Made by a program: the position numbers and the translations under genes. A model generated the notes under the pieces. The model was not told the origin of the DNA and did no database searches. It saw only the letters and a program-made list of their open reading frames with translations. Below, piece after piece: positions 55,101-64,000 of a stretch of DNA of 64,000 bases (positions are counted from its first letter, which is position 1; each line of letters begins with the position of its first letter). Origin of the DNA: Lineus longissimus (Eukaryota > Nemertea > Pilidiophora > Heteronemertea > Lineidae); assembly GCF_910592395.1 (NCBI RefSeq), contig NC_088315.1, forward strand, positions 9,550,501 through 9,614,500. The letters are read 5' to 3'.

Positions 55101-55537
55101 TCTGGTTTTACTCGTTTCACAAGCGCACTGGACACAAATGAACGATCTGACCCACTATCAAACAACAAGGTGGCCTCAGTAAACCCTCACCTGCCACGAA
55201 CTCGTACCGTTGCCAATGGAAGAATCGTACGCACTTCTCCTGTTGAATTTGACACATTTGAATTTAACACATTAGAATTTGACACGAATGAACCTGACGC
55301 ATTATCAGTGCGCGCGGTTTGTGACACATTTTCAACGTTGACAGAAGTTCCGTTTCCAGCTGTGGACGAAGGTTCAGTTGTGGCAGCAGCATTCCTCAGC
55401 CTGGACTTCTTTGATCCTTGACCTTCACAAAGCAGCTGATGGTGTCCGGCTCCACACTTCGAACATTTCTCACTACACTGACGAGCGAAATTATTTCCAT
55501 TTAGGCACTTGAAACACAGTTCCCGTGCAAAAAACAC
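52151..55537 (-). mobile_element. Decayed BEL/Pao LTR retrotransposon internal region
   Basis: Minus-strand order: Cys-His zinc-knuckle region (about 55510-55430); an aspartic protease segment with the D-S-G active-site motif (about 55175-55060); reverse transcriptase (54640-54029) with the motif-A block LTADVWKAFLQI; damaged sequence; an RNase H/linker part (53840-53622); integrase (53625-52957) with the H-C zinc-binding region, the GLDYFGPL aspartate and a later SDNAK; a C-terminal region with EACVNSRPLTF and the integrase-associated C-terminal domain (52796-52151). Stops and frameshifts separate these parts. The polymerase motif-C site is altered (DWLAG follows V-V-Y), so the element is inactive. 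No LTR pair was identified. It lies upstream of the visible BEN exons, in the same orientation. Confidence 0.88.
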
Positions 55538-56247
55538 GTGCGTTTAATTCCGAAAACACAAGAACATTTATGCAACTACATTATGGTACTTACAGGGTGT
55601 ATCAATATTAACTGCTGTCCGCAACACCCCCTCTCGATATGACGAAGGGGTATAAAAAGTCTGAATCTCAGTATGCCCTTAAACTAATTCTAATTGGAGA
55701 AATCACGGTCTGACAGAAATACTTTTACACCCCAATGTAGCCTCGAGAAATCTTGCTGCTGATACGAATCATCCTCAGAAGTACTCGAACGCACGGAATC
55801 AGTGTGTGCTGCAGTTTGAAAAAGGTTTGCGGGCAGACGGCGTCAACCTTTAAAAAATCACCAACTGTGATAAAGATCTCACCAAAACAGAATGTAACTG
55901 TTGGCCTTAGATTTGCAAGACATATCCAAACCACCTCACAAAACTTGCAAAATTATTATTAGCGAGAATAAGTATGCTACAGAATGAGGAGATGCACGGA
56001 AGGGAATTCGAACACTGGTCATCTTGGTTACCTAGATCCCAAACCTTATTTGTCCCTTCAAATCACAGCCGGTGTAACAGTAAATGCCCCCCCGGAAAAA
56101 GTGTCCGGCCCTATTGTATTCTGCAATACGGTTCTATAGAGACCCTGACCGTCAATAGCTCAGCATTGAAGCGCATAATGGGAATCCTTTCTTTCCCGGA
56201 CATTCTATCCTAGGACATTTTGAACTTCTACACCGGCAGAGTGAGCA

Positions 56248-56382
56248 TCAGCAGAATGGATTCCAAGCGAATCGACTCGAACTTAACAACAAATCCGCCA
56301 TGTCGCTGACATCATTGGAGCCAAAAACTATTTCTTTTGACCCTGCTGACCTCGATTCTAAAAACTTTTTCAAAAAGGCCAT
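56248..56382 (-). other. Repeated minus-strand frame MAFLKKFLESRS, copy 1
   Basis: 44 codons beginning MAFLKKFLESRSAGSKEIVF, then GSNDVSDMADLLLSSSRF and ending at TGA. Copy 2 (57659-57444) and copy 3 (from 58713) keep the first 40 codons with a few substitutions but have different C-termini. I recognise no family. It could be a duplicated first exon. Confidence 0.35.
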
Positions 56383-56649
56383 TCAAACGTAAAATCAACT
56401 GCAAGCATTATCTTTTATATCACTGAGGTATATAAATACGATATATTGAGAAAAATCTGTACAACTATCGAAATATAAGATTACTTGGCACTATTTCGGA
56501 CAATCACTCTGCCACCTGCGAGAACTAGTCACAATTGCAGCGCGTTTTCAATATGGCGACGACCCGAATGGAATCAGAGGGATGCCATCTAGCCATGCAT
56601 CACCTGGCTCGTTGATAACAGACAAATAAATCTCCACGTGAACATGAAA

Positions 56650-56735
56650 GCCTTGATGGTATAGCGTTTAGAGTGTTAGACTGTGGTTCGGCTGGTCACG
56701 GGTTCGACTCCCGGTGAATCTGCCAAAAAATTCTC
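56650..56735 (+). repeat. tRNA-like SINE head, copy 1
   Basis: TGGTATAGCGTTTAGAGTGT (A box) and CACGGGTTCGACTCCCGGTG (B box), ending in CTGCC and a T/A-rich tail. No acceptor stem pairs. Copies at 57930-58003 and 58980-59074. Confidence 0.7.
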
Positions 56736-57929
56736 TTTTTTTCTTCATTATCTAGTTATCTATTCATTCATTTCTGTGTTATTATGTTCATTATCATCAT
56801 TATCATTATTATATCTTGAAGAAAACCACCGAAACAAACCCTTTCAAACTGCAGCACGCACTGGTTCCGTGCGTTCGAGTACTTCCGAGGATGATTTGTG
56901 TCAGCAGCAAGCTTTCTCGAGGCTACATTGGGTTGGAAACGTATTTCTGTCAGACCGTGATTTCTCCAATCAGAATTAGTTAAAGGGCATTCTGAGATTC
57001 AGGCTTTTTATACTCCTTCGTCATATCGAGAGGGGGAGTAGATTGAAAACCACTGCTGCCAGGATGTTTAAAGGGGCTCGCCGTTCGTTCACATATATTT
57101 ACTGGAGTACCGGTACGGGAGTGGAGTGTGTCATTTTTATTCAAGCGACGACCAATGTAAACGGGCAGACGGCGTGAGCCTTTAAAAACCACCAACTTCA
57201 ATAAAGATCTCACCAAAACAGAATGTAACTGTTGGCCTTAGATTTGCAAGACATATCCAAACCACCTCACAACACTTGCAAAATCATTATTAGCAAGAAT
57301 AAGTATGCTACAGAATGAGGAGGTGCACCGAAGGGAATTCGAACACTAGTCATCTTGGTTACCTAGATCCCAAACCTAATTTGTCCCTTCAAATCACAGC
57401 CGGTGTAACAGTAACAAATGCCCCCCTGAAAAAGTGTCCGGCCCTATTGTGTTCTGCAATATGGTTTGTTTCCCGGGCATTCTATCCTAGGACATTTTAA
57501 ACTTCTGCACCGGCACAGTGAGCATCGGCAGAATGGATTGCAAGAGAATCGACTCGAACTTAACAACAAATCCGCCATGTCGCTGACATCATTGGAGCCA
57601 AAAACTATTTCTTTTGACCCTGTTGACCTCGATTCTAAAAACTTTTTCAAAAAGGCCATTCAAACGTAAAATCAACTGCAAGCATTATCTTTTATATCAC
57701 TGAGGTACATAAATACGATATATTGAGAAAAATCTGTACAACTATCGAAATATAAGATTACTTGGAACTATTTCGGACAATCACTCTGCCACCTGCGCGA
57801 ACTAGTCACAATTGCAGCGCGTTTTCAACATGGCGACGACCTGAATGGTATTAGAGGGATGTCATCTCGCCATGCATCACCTGGCTCGTTGATAACAGGC
57901 GAATAAATCTCCACGTGAACATGAAAGCC

Positions 57930-58003
57930 TTGACGGTATAGCGTTTAGAGCGTTAGACCGTGGTTCGGCTGGTCACGGGTTCGACTCCCGGTGAATCTGC
58001 CAA
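57930..58003 (+). repeat. tRNA-like SINE head, copy 2
   Basis: Same A and B boxes as the copy at 56650, with four substitutions. Part of the second tandem unit. Confidence 0.7.
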
Positions 58004-58979
58004 AAAAATTCTCTTTTTTTCTTCATTATCTTGTTATCTATTCATTCATTTTTGTGTTATTGTGTTCATTATCATCATTATCATTACTATATCTTGAAGA
58101 AAACCACCGAAAGAAACCTTTTCAAACTGCAGCACGCACTGATTCCGTGCGTTCGAGTACTTCCGAGGATGATTCGTGTCAGCAGCAAGCTTTCTCGAGG
58201 CTACATTGGGGTGGAAAAGTATATCGGTCAGACCGTGACTTCTCCAATCAGAATTAGTTAAAGGGCATTCTGAGATTTTGGCTTTTTATACTCCTTCGTC
58301 ATATCGAGAGGGGGAGTAGATTGAAAACCACTGCTGCCAGGATGTTTAAAGGGGATCGCCGCTCGTTCACATATATTTACTGGAGTACCGGTGTAACATC
58401 TGTGGTTGTTTCCCATGTGTCAGTGTTTCCAAACAATAGGCAGCTAGAGAGACCATGACTTTTCAATAGGGGGGATACACAGAAAAACTTGTCAATCTAT
58501 TTTTGAGCGTTCCCAAACAATGAGGGGAAACACTCAAAAACAGAAACACTCAAAAACATTACACCGGCACAGTGCGCATCGGCAGAATGGATTGCAAGAG
58601 AATCGACTCGAACTTAACAACAAATCCGCCATGTCGCTGACATCATTAGCGGCTAAAACTATTTCTTTTGACCCTGCTGACCTCGATTCTAAAAACTTTT
58701 TCAAAAAGGCCATTCAAACGTAAAATCAACTGCAAGCATTATATTTCATATCACTGAGGTATATGAATACGATATACTGAGAAAAATCTGTACAACTATC
58801 GAAATATAAGATTACTTGGAACTATTTCGGACAATCACTCTGCCACCTGCGCGAACTAGTCACAATTGCAGCGCGTTTTCAACATGGCGACGACCTGAAT
58901 GGTATTAGAGGGATGTCATCTAGTCATGCATCACCTAGCTCGTTGATAACAGGCAAATAAACTCTCCAGTGAACAAGAA

Positions 58980-59074
58980 AGCCTTGACGGTATAGCGCTT
59001 AGAGTGTTAGACTGTGGTTCGGCTGGTCACGGGTTCGGTCGGTCACGGGTTCGACTCGCCCGGTGAATCTGCCA
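58980..59074 (+). repeat. tRNA-like SINE head, copy 3 with duplicated B box
   Basis: Same SINE head, but the B-box region is duplicated: GGTCACGGGTTCGGTC followed by GGTCACGGGTTCGACTC. It shows local slippage in the third unit. Confidence 0.65.
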
Positions 59075-59675
59075 AATTTTTTCTCTTTTTTTCTTCATTA
59101 TCTTGTTATCTATTCATTCATGTTCATGTTATTCTTTTCATCATTATCATTGACATTATTATATCGTGAAGAAAACCACCGAAAGAAACCTTTTCAAACT
59201 GCAGCAGGCACTGATTCCGTGCGTTCGAGTACTTCCGAGGATGATTCGTATTAGCAGCAAGCTTTCTCGAGGCTACATTGGGGTGGAAAAGTATTTCTCT
59301 CAGACCGTGATTCTCAGGATGTCAGTCAGCCTTTTGAAGAAAAATAATTGTTTTGATTTCAGAACTTCCAATTTCTTAGTCTTTATAAACTCTTGATACC
59401 ACATGTATGTGTTTTGTTATCCGCTTTTCACAGGCAACTAAAATTTATACAATGACATAATTGTAAAACTCTTAGTCCTACAATCCAGCACAGTTATTCA
59501 AGCAATTTGATTTAAGTGGTCCATGTCTTCCAATGTTCATGATTTTTTGAATGATTTTGATTATCATTTGATTAAACCAATTACCTCGTGTCGTGGTAAG
59601 CTAAACTCCTGTTGCCTGTGAAAGGGGATGACAAAATGATGAAAGATATTTTCGCAAACCATCTATTGAAATGTC

Positions 59676-62240
59676 AACATACCATCTATAACCAAATAGA
59701 GACATTCCTCATCTTCAGCATTTCCTTGCTAGACTCCCGGGGAAGCACATTGCGTCATTTGAGTAATCCTAATTGAGTATCCTTAATGCGATCCACTGCG
59801 CCCGGAGTTTAGTCTCCTTAGTAGGCGACAGCATGAGGCCAGTCCACTGAGTCCGTAGTGTACTCATCATAATTGAGTCTCCTTAATTGGCGACAGCACT
59901 GAGTCCGGAGTGGCGACAGCACGAGGCCGATCCACTACGTCCGGAGTGTCCTCCTCGCAAGTTTTGAGACTTCTCAGTTTATACTGTAGACATATCGTCC
60001 CTTAAAAGAAATCGAAAAAATATGTAATGACATGACTAGAAGGTAACATGGATTTAATCACAACTATCAAAATTACGCCTTCCACGTGGAAGCTCAGTGA
60101 AATGTACTTTACCTGATGTGAACACATTGCTGTGGTTGTCCTAGACACCTGATACATCAACACATTATCTATTCGAGGAAGTTCCTAATGCCGGTGGAGA
60201 AGGTGGACGTTTCTTTGTATAGAATGTCCGGGGAACATAGGATTCTAACTTATTGACAATCATGGCATCTCTCAAAGAACGAATGCCACAATTTGATAAT
60301 CCATAAGAATAGAATAGGGCACTTTTTTCAAGGGTCATTTTTTGCTTCTACATATGGGAGCAGTGCAACAATCCCCTAATTTTGGCCATACCCTTGTTGA
60401 TAAACAATTCTGGTCCCCAGGTATTAAACATATTATCTGGTAATAGTGCTTCTCACATGGCCTGGATAATATCATAGGCCTAGGTCAATTTTAAACGGGC
60501 CTTGTGCCAGTCAACTATGCCATGCAATGTTCACGATGTTACACTTCTGTCCGAGTTTCACAGTATATACTTTCAGTTTTCATTAACTTATGAGTAGTGG
60601 TTTGCGAAAATACTTTCCGGCCATTTTGTCATGCCCTTGACAGGCATGTAAATTACCATGACATAAGGGTAATTTTCTTCAAAATATCATTAACATTGGA
60701 AAGGATTGACAGCTTCAAGTAAGTCGCTTTATAAGGCAAAATCGAGGTAAACTCATACGTTGCCTGAGAAACGGGGAAAATAAAATGGCCGGAAATTATT
60801 TTCGCTGACCATCTTTTGGCTTTACAGATTTATAAATCCAAAATACTAGATAGCCTACAGTAACGAAACTGTGTGGGTAGAACTAACGAAAAACTGGCCC
60901 ATTTCGCTGAGCTATCCGTAGAAGTTGATCCCAATAGGGTGGCAAACAGAAAAATTGAAGGGTGCAGCTTGTAGGGCGTGCGGACATATTTGGAGGAGAA
61001 ACCGCCGTAGAATAGTAGACGGAGAAAAAAAATCAAAAGGCAAGTTTATAGACTTTTACTTGGGGGAATTGCCATTGGGTTCTATTCATCCTCAAGTCGA
61101 ACATAATTGCTAATTTAATGATAAAGACTTACCACTGCAACTGCAACTGCAAGTTTTTCCGAAATATTTGTGATTTCAACACATATATCCACGTGGACTT
61201 TCAACGACGGCCGAGTTTTTTTTACCAGGGACAATGACAGAAGGTGGAGCGGTAACGAACATGGGTGATACAGGAGTTATGCATTCTAGGCCTACAGCGC
61301 ACATAGAGAAGCAGTGTCGATTTCGAGCATTTAAACTTGTGATTTTTCATTACAAGGGGAAGCTACAAGTTTTGAATGGGATGGGGGCAATAGGGTGGTC
61401 ATTTTCACGCATCCAACCAACCCACTTTAGCCACTTGAAAAATCCAATATAATAATCATTTGAAAAGTCCTATCCTGAATTTGCACGAGCATAGGCCTAT
61501 TCCATGACCGTCTCAGAGCCGTGTCTGAGGAGATACGATCATTTTTGAACAATACGCCCATGCTGTCTTTCCCAAGAACGAACGTTGTTGGGCCTTTTCA
61601 CTGCGGTCTGTCCCAATAAAGGTGCTAGACTCCCGGCCGCCAGAGACAACCAAATGAACCTCAAGTGACCCATCAGGGGTGACCCTGAACATCCCTAATG
61701 AGGTCTCCATGAAAACCAAGGGGTTGCAAGAAATAAGCTCGCTCTTGGCCGCCCTGTATTAAGTGTTGTCCACAGTTCGGGGGAATCCGTCACAGCTGAT
61801 GCTTGGACTCTTCCAGCTGGTTATCAATACCTTGACGCAGTCATTCCACAGGTACCAAGTTATCTGGTTATCGATTCCCCAAGAGGAGGTGACTCTGTCA
61901 GCTAATTTATCAATCCCAAGACATGCACCTGTCCCAGGTAAATGTATGTAACCTGCAACTCGCACCTCGATGGCCCTGGACTTCGCTTTGACTGACATGC
62001 ATATGTCTAAAGTCTCTCTGTCCCTCGGTATTCCCACCCAGACAGTCCTGGCCCGATTTTGGTCTGGTTGTGACTGTCTCATCTTTCTCACCATGTTGGC
62101 AACACGGTGGTGGAGCAGCCAGGCAGGATTCGGCCTTGTTGTGACAGTCTCATCTCTCTCACCATGTTGGCAACCAGTCCAGGCCAGATTCAGCCTGGTT
62201 GTAACTGTCTCATCTTTCTCACAGTGATGGAGCAGCCAGG
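59676..62240 (+). repeat. Segmental duplication, right copy
   Basis: Order and orientation as in 40257-43250. It includes an interposed single-copy stretch (about 60090-60600) absent from the left copy, and only a relic of the 89-bp repeats. The two copies flank the BEN gene and the BEL element. Confidence 0.8.
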
Positions 62241-62464
62241 CCTCAACCCTGGAGGGATGTTCTCGTCTATGAAGAGTTCTATCATCATACATCATATCAC
62301 TACCTGCGTCGTAGCCCTATTGGATTTTTGCCGGAGGTATGGAGTCCACTAGACTACTTTCCACCTATGTGGGATCTTTTAATTGCCCTAGCAGACCCTC
62401 GGGTACAACGAACCAGGATTTCAGTCTCAACCGACAGACCCTAGAGTGTTTCATACGTTTAACA

Positions 62465-62612
62465 TGTTCTGAAGAGCCAGGAATTTTAGTTCCTTGAAAG
62501 CCACGCCGGTTCATCATCCAGAAATACAATCCCGGGATCGAACTCTATTGTGTGGTACTCAACAGTTTTTACCACCAGGCTATGAGTTCTGCATGACCAA
62601 TTTATGACGTGA
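62465..62612 (-). repeat. tRNA-derived SINE, diverged copy
   Basis: GAGCCAGGAATTTTAGTTCC and AAGCCACGCCGGTTCATC match the element at 546-725. The B-box region is damaged (GGGATCGAACTC). Confidence 0.65.
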
Positions 62613-62827
62613 CAAATCTGCCATTTTCACCACAGGAGTAGGCAAGTATGTGGGGGGGTCTGATTGTCTGATTTCAAGGTGGCTTCCCAGTAGACAATAA
62701 TTTGAACAAACGGACAACGTTATAAAATACTATTTCATTCTCATGATTAAATCATACAGAACTATTGCATAATTGTTTAAACACCAGTAGTGTTGTAAAT
62801 GCTTCTGAGCACCCACACACAACTTAA

Positions 62828-63062
62828 AGGGTACGCCGTTCGTAATTACTGGTGGTCCTGGAAAATAGAAATGCAGATATACACAATGCCGTAGGGCAGT
62901 TATTATACATACAAATTCGCTGAAACTTGGTATCTAGAGTATTTGCATATCTGTCTACATAACAGTGATGCTGAAATTTACATTTAGTACGAATTTACAC
63001 AATTGGGGTGTTTTCAAATTCAATTACAAATTTCAAATCTTTTATGAACGACGTAGGCCTTT
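62828..63062. mobile_element. TTAA-flanked MITE, intact copy
   Basis: TTAAAGGGTACGCCGTTCGT at the left and ACGACGTAGGCCTTTAA at the right form inverted ends next to TTAA. Reference copy for the elements at 1747 and 14879. It lies just downstream of the UMPS stop codon, so it may be part of that transcript's 3' UTR. Confidence 0.75.
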
Positions 63063-63112
63063 AAATGTCACTATGTTCTTGAGCCAAGACATGATTAGCA
63101 TATTACTCGAAG

Positions 63113-63303
63113 CTAATGTCCAATAACAGTCTGATATGCCTGGTAACCCGCATCGCGGTATAGCTTAGCGGCTTCGACAGGGTCCGGTGCCTGAGTAATT
63201 CCGCGTCCCACGATGATCACATCGGTACCCTTCTTGGCGATGACGCTGCTAGGTGTCAGATACTGCTGTCCCAGCTGGTCCCCTCCTTCCTCTAATTTCA
63301 CAC
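63113..63303 (-). CDS. UMPS: UMP synthase last exon (OMP decarboxylase C-terminus)
   Basis: UMPS makes UMP from orotate in two steps (orotate phosphoribosyltransferase, then OMP decarboxylase) in the cytosol. This exon starts after GAATTTCAG with a split Gly codon and encodes [20 protein letters not shown], then [20 protein letters not shown] and [20 protein letters not shown], ending GH and TAG. The G-D-x-L-G-Q-Q-Y and D-x-I-I-V-G-R-G-I motifs are the phosphate-binding end of the decarboxylase barrel. Earlier exons lie beyond the window end or in the last 700 bases, where none was recognised. Confidence 0.92.
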
Positions 63304-63469
63304 CTGAAATTCGGCAAGAAATAATGAATATGAATAATGATGATAATAATAATAATAACAGTGAGTTTTTACATAGGGCTTTTCCAAATAGTCAAAGCGC
63401 TTTACAATTGCACACATTATTACCCAGCCTATCCAGAAACCTTTCTGGAGAACCAAGGGCAGCCACAAT

Positions 63470-63600
63470 CTAGCGCAGGCAAGGACATTTCAGGCCAGTT
63501 GAGAGCAACCAAGTGGCATAGGCCAGGTATCGAACCCAGGACCTCCCGATCACAAGACTGATGCCCAACCGTTGCGCCATCGCGCTCACCAATATACAGT
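63470..63600 (-). repeat. tRNA-derived SINE
   Basis: On the minus strand GTGAGCGCGATGGCGCAACG (A-box region) and CCTGGGTTCGATACC (B box). Located in the UMPS intron, together with the AAT-rich microsatellite at 63325-63360. Confidence 0.65.
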
Positions 63601-63814
63601 ATTGGTATATCCAAGAAAATCATCATCCCAAAATAACACTGTTTCAATCGAACCATCAGATGTGGTTTTCACTGCAGCAGCCTCAATTTCCTAGACAAGA
63701 ACCTTGTGTTCTCTGTTAGATTCGACTGCCCTGAATTCTGGTCAGTGGCGAGGCTATGACACGCCACCTAAGGAGCCTTAATCAGACTTTCCATCCGATG
63801 CTGGAACTCAGGCT

Positions 63815-63895
63815 TCAGCGTTTGAGCTGTTACAGTCGAGCATCTGCTTCGAATTCTCCCATACGTGTCACTGTAACAGCTCAAATGCTGGAACA
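63815..63895. repeat. Hairpin in the UMPS intron
   Basis: AGCGTTTGAGCTGTTACAGT at about 63818 is the inverse (one mismatch) of ACTGTAACAGCTCAAATGCT at about 63870, with a roughly 35-bp loop. It may be a small foldback element. Confidence 0.65.
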
Positions 63896-64000
63896 AGAGA
63901 TGCAACATTGGTTTGAAAACCTAAAATAGCTCCTTGGGTGTCCTGGCACAGCCTCATCACAGTGAGGAAGCCGTCCGTTATAGTACGGTTGATACGAGGG

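Larger units (their letters stand above)
55620..59335. repeat. Tandem 1.1-1.3-kb units with an inverted partial copy
   Basis: CCGTGCGTTCGAGTACTTCC recurs at about 56867, 58145 and 59217. The first partial copy (about 55620-55830) is inverted, and the same GAGAGGGGG-type end appears at about 57030 and 58305. Each unit contains a SINE-like block, CACCAAAACAGAATGTAACTG (two units), a MAFLKKF minus-strand frame and a GATATAAAAGATAATG-type AT-rich region. Units differ by block deletions. Confidence 0.8.

Noticed and set aside
56650-59074. Three possible tRNA genes with good B boxes
   Set aside because: No 7-bp acceptor stem or proper anticodon arm can be formed, and each is followed by an element tail; they are SINE heads.

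Overview
This window is nuclear DNA from an invertebrate animal. Genes are split into small exons with GT-AG introns, intergenic DNA is AT-rich, and the window is crowded with tRNA-derived SINEs, short terminal-inverted-repeat elements (MITEs), a BEL/Pao retrotransposon, a LINE remnant and an unusually large number of minisatellites. The nucleobindin protein reads like a protostome (perhaps lophotrochozoan) family member, but the species cannot be fixed from the sequence.

Layout. 1.0-1.3 kb (+): the last coding exon of an upstream Gln-rich gene, possibly a neighbouring nucleobindin paralogue. 6.35-24.5 kb (+): a complete nucleobindin gene (signal peptide, basic region, two EF-hands). Its most striking feature is five tandem, phase 0-0 versions of the exon encoding the N-terminal L-[ED]-Y-x-x-Y-L-x-E helix, between 7.68 and 12.0 kb. 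They look like a mutually exclusive exon cluster or an in-protein repeat array. Its 3' end also has a duplicated splice acceptor and a possible alternative last exon. The introns carry many MITEs, two copies of a 300-bp tandem element and a LINE fragment.

24.5-46 kb: no convincing protein gene. It holds minisatellites with units of about 65, 85, 40, 89 and 58 bp, SINEs, MITEs, a foldback element and a small duplicated region with splice-like exon ends. 46.3-51.5 kb (-): a multi-exon BEN-domain gene whose last exon runs in frame through a 24-bp minisatellite, giving 20 copies of the octapeptide AAPPKRKN. A second, 75-bp minisatellite codes for a Pro/Gln-rich stretch of the same protein. Two in-frame stops suggest recent decay, or exon-level regulation. 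52.1-55.5 kb (-): a decayed BEL/Pao element. 55.6-59.3 kb: tandem 1.1-1.3 kb units with SINE pieces. 59.7-62.3 kb: a diverged copy of 40.3-43.6 kb. 63.1-63.3 kb (-): the last exon of UMP synthase (OMP decarboxylase C-terminus).

The genes do not form a pathway. Nucleobindin is a secretory-pathway calcium-binding protein, the BEN protein a probable nuclear DNA/chromatin factor, and UMPS a pyrimidine biosynthesis enzyme. No exon here has transcript support; all splice sites were chosen by eye from frame, phase and GT-AG signals.
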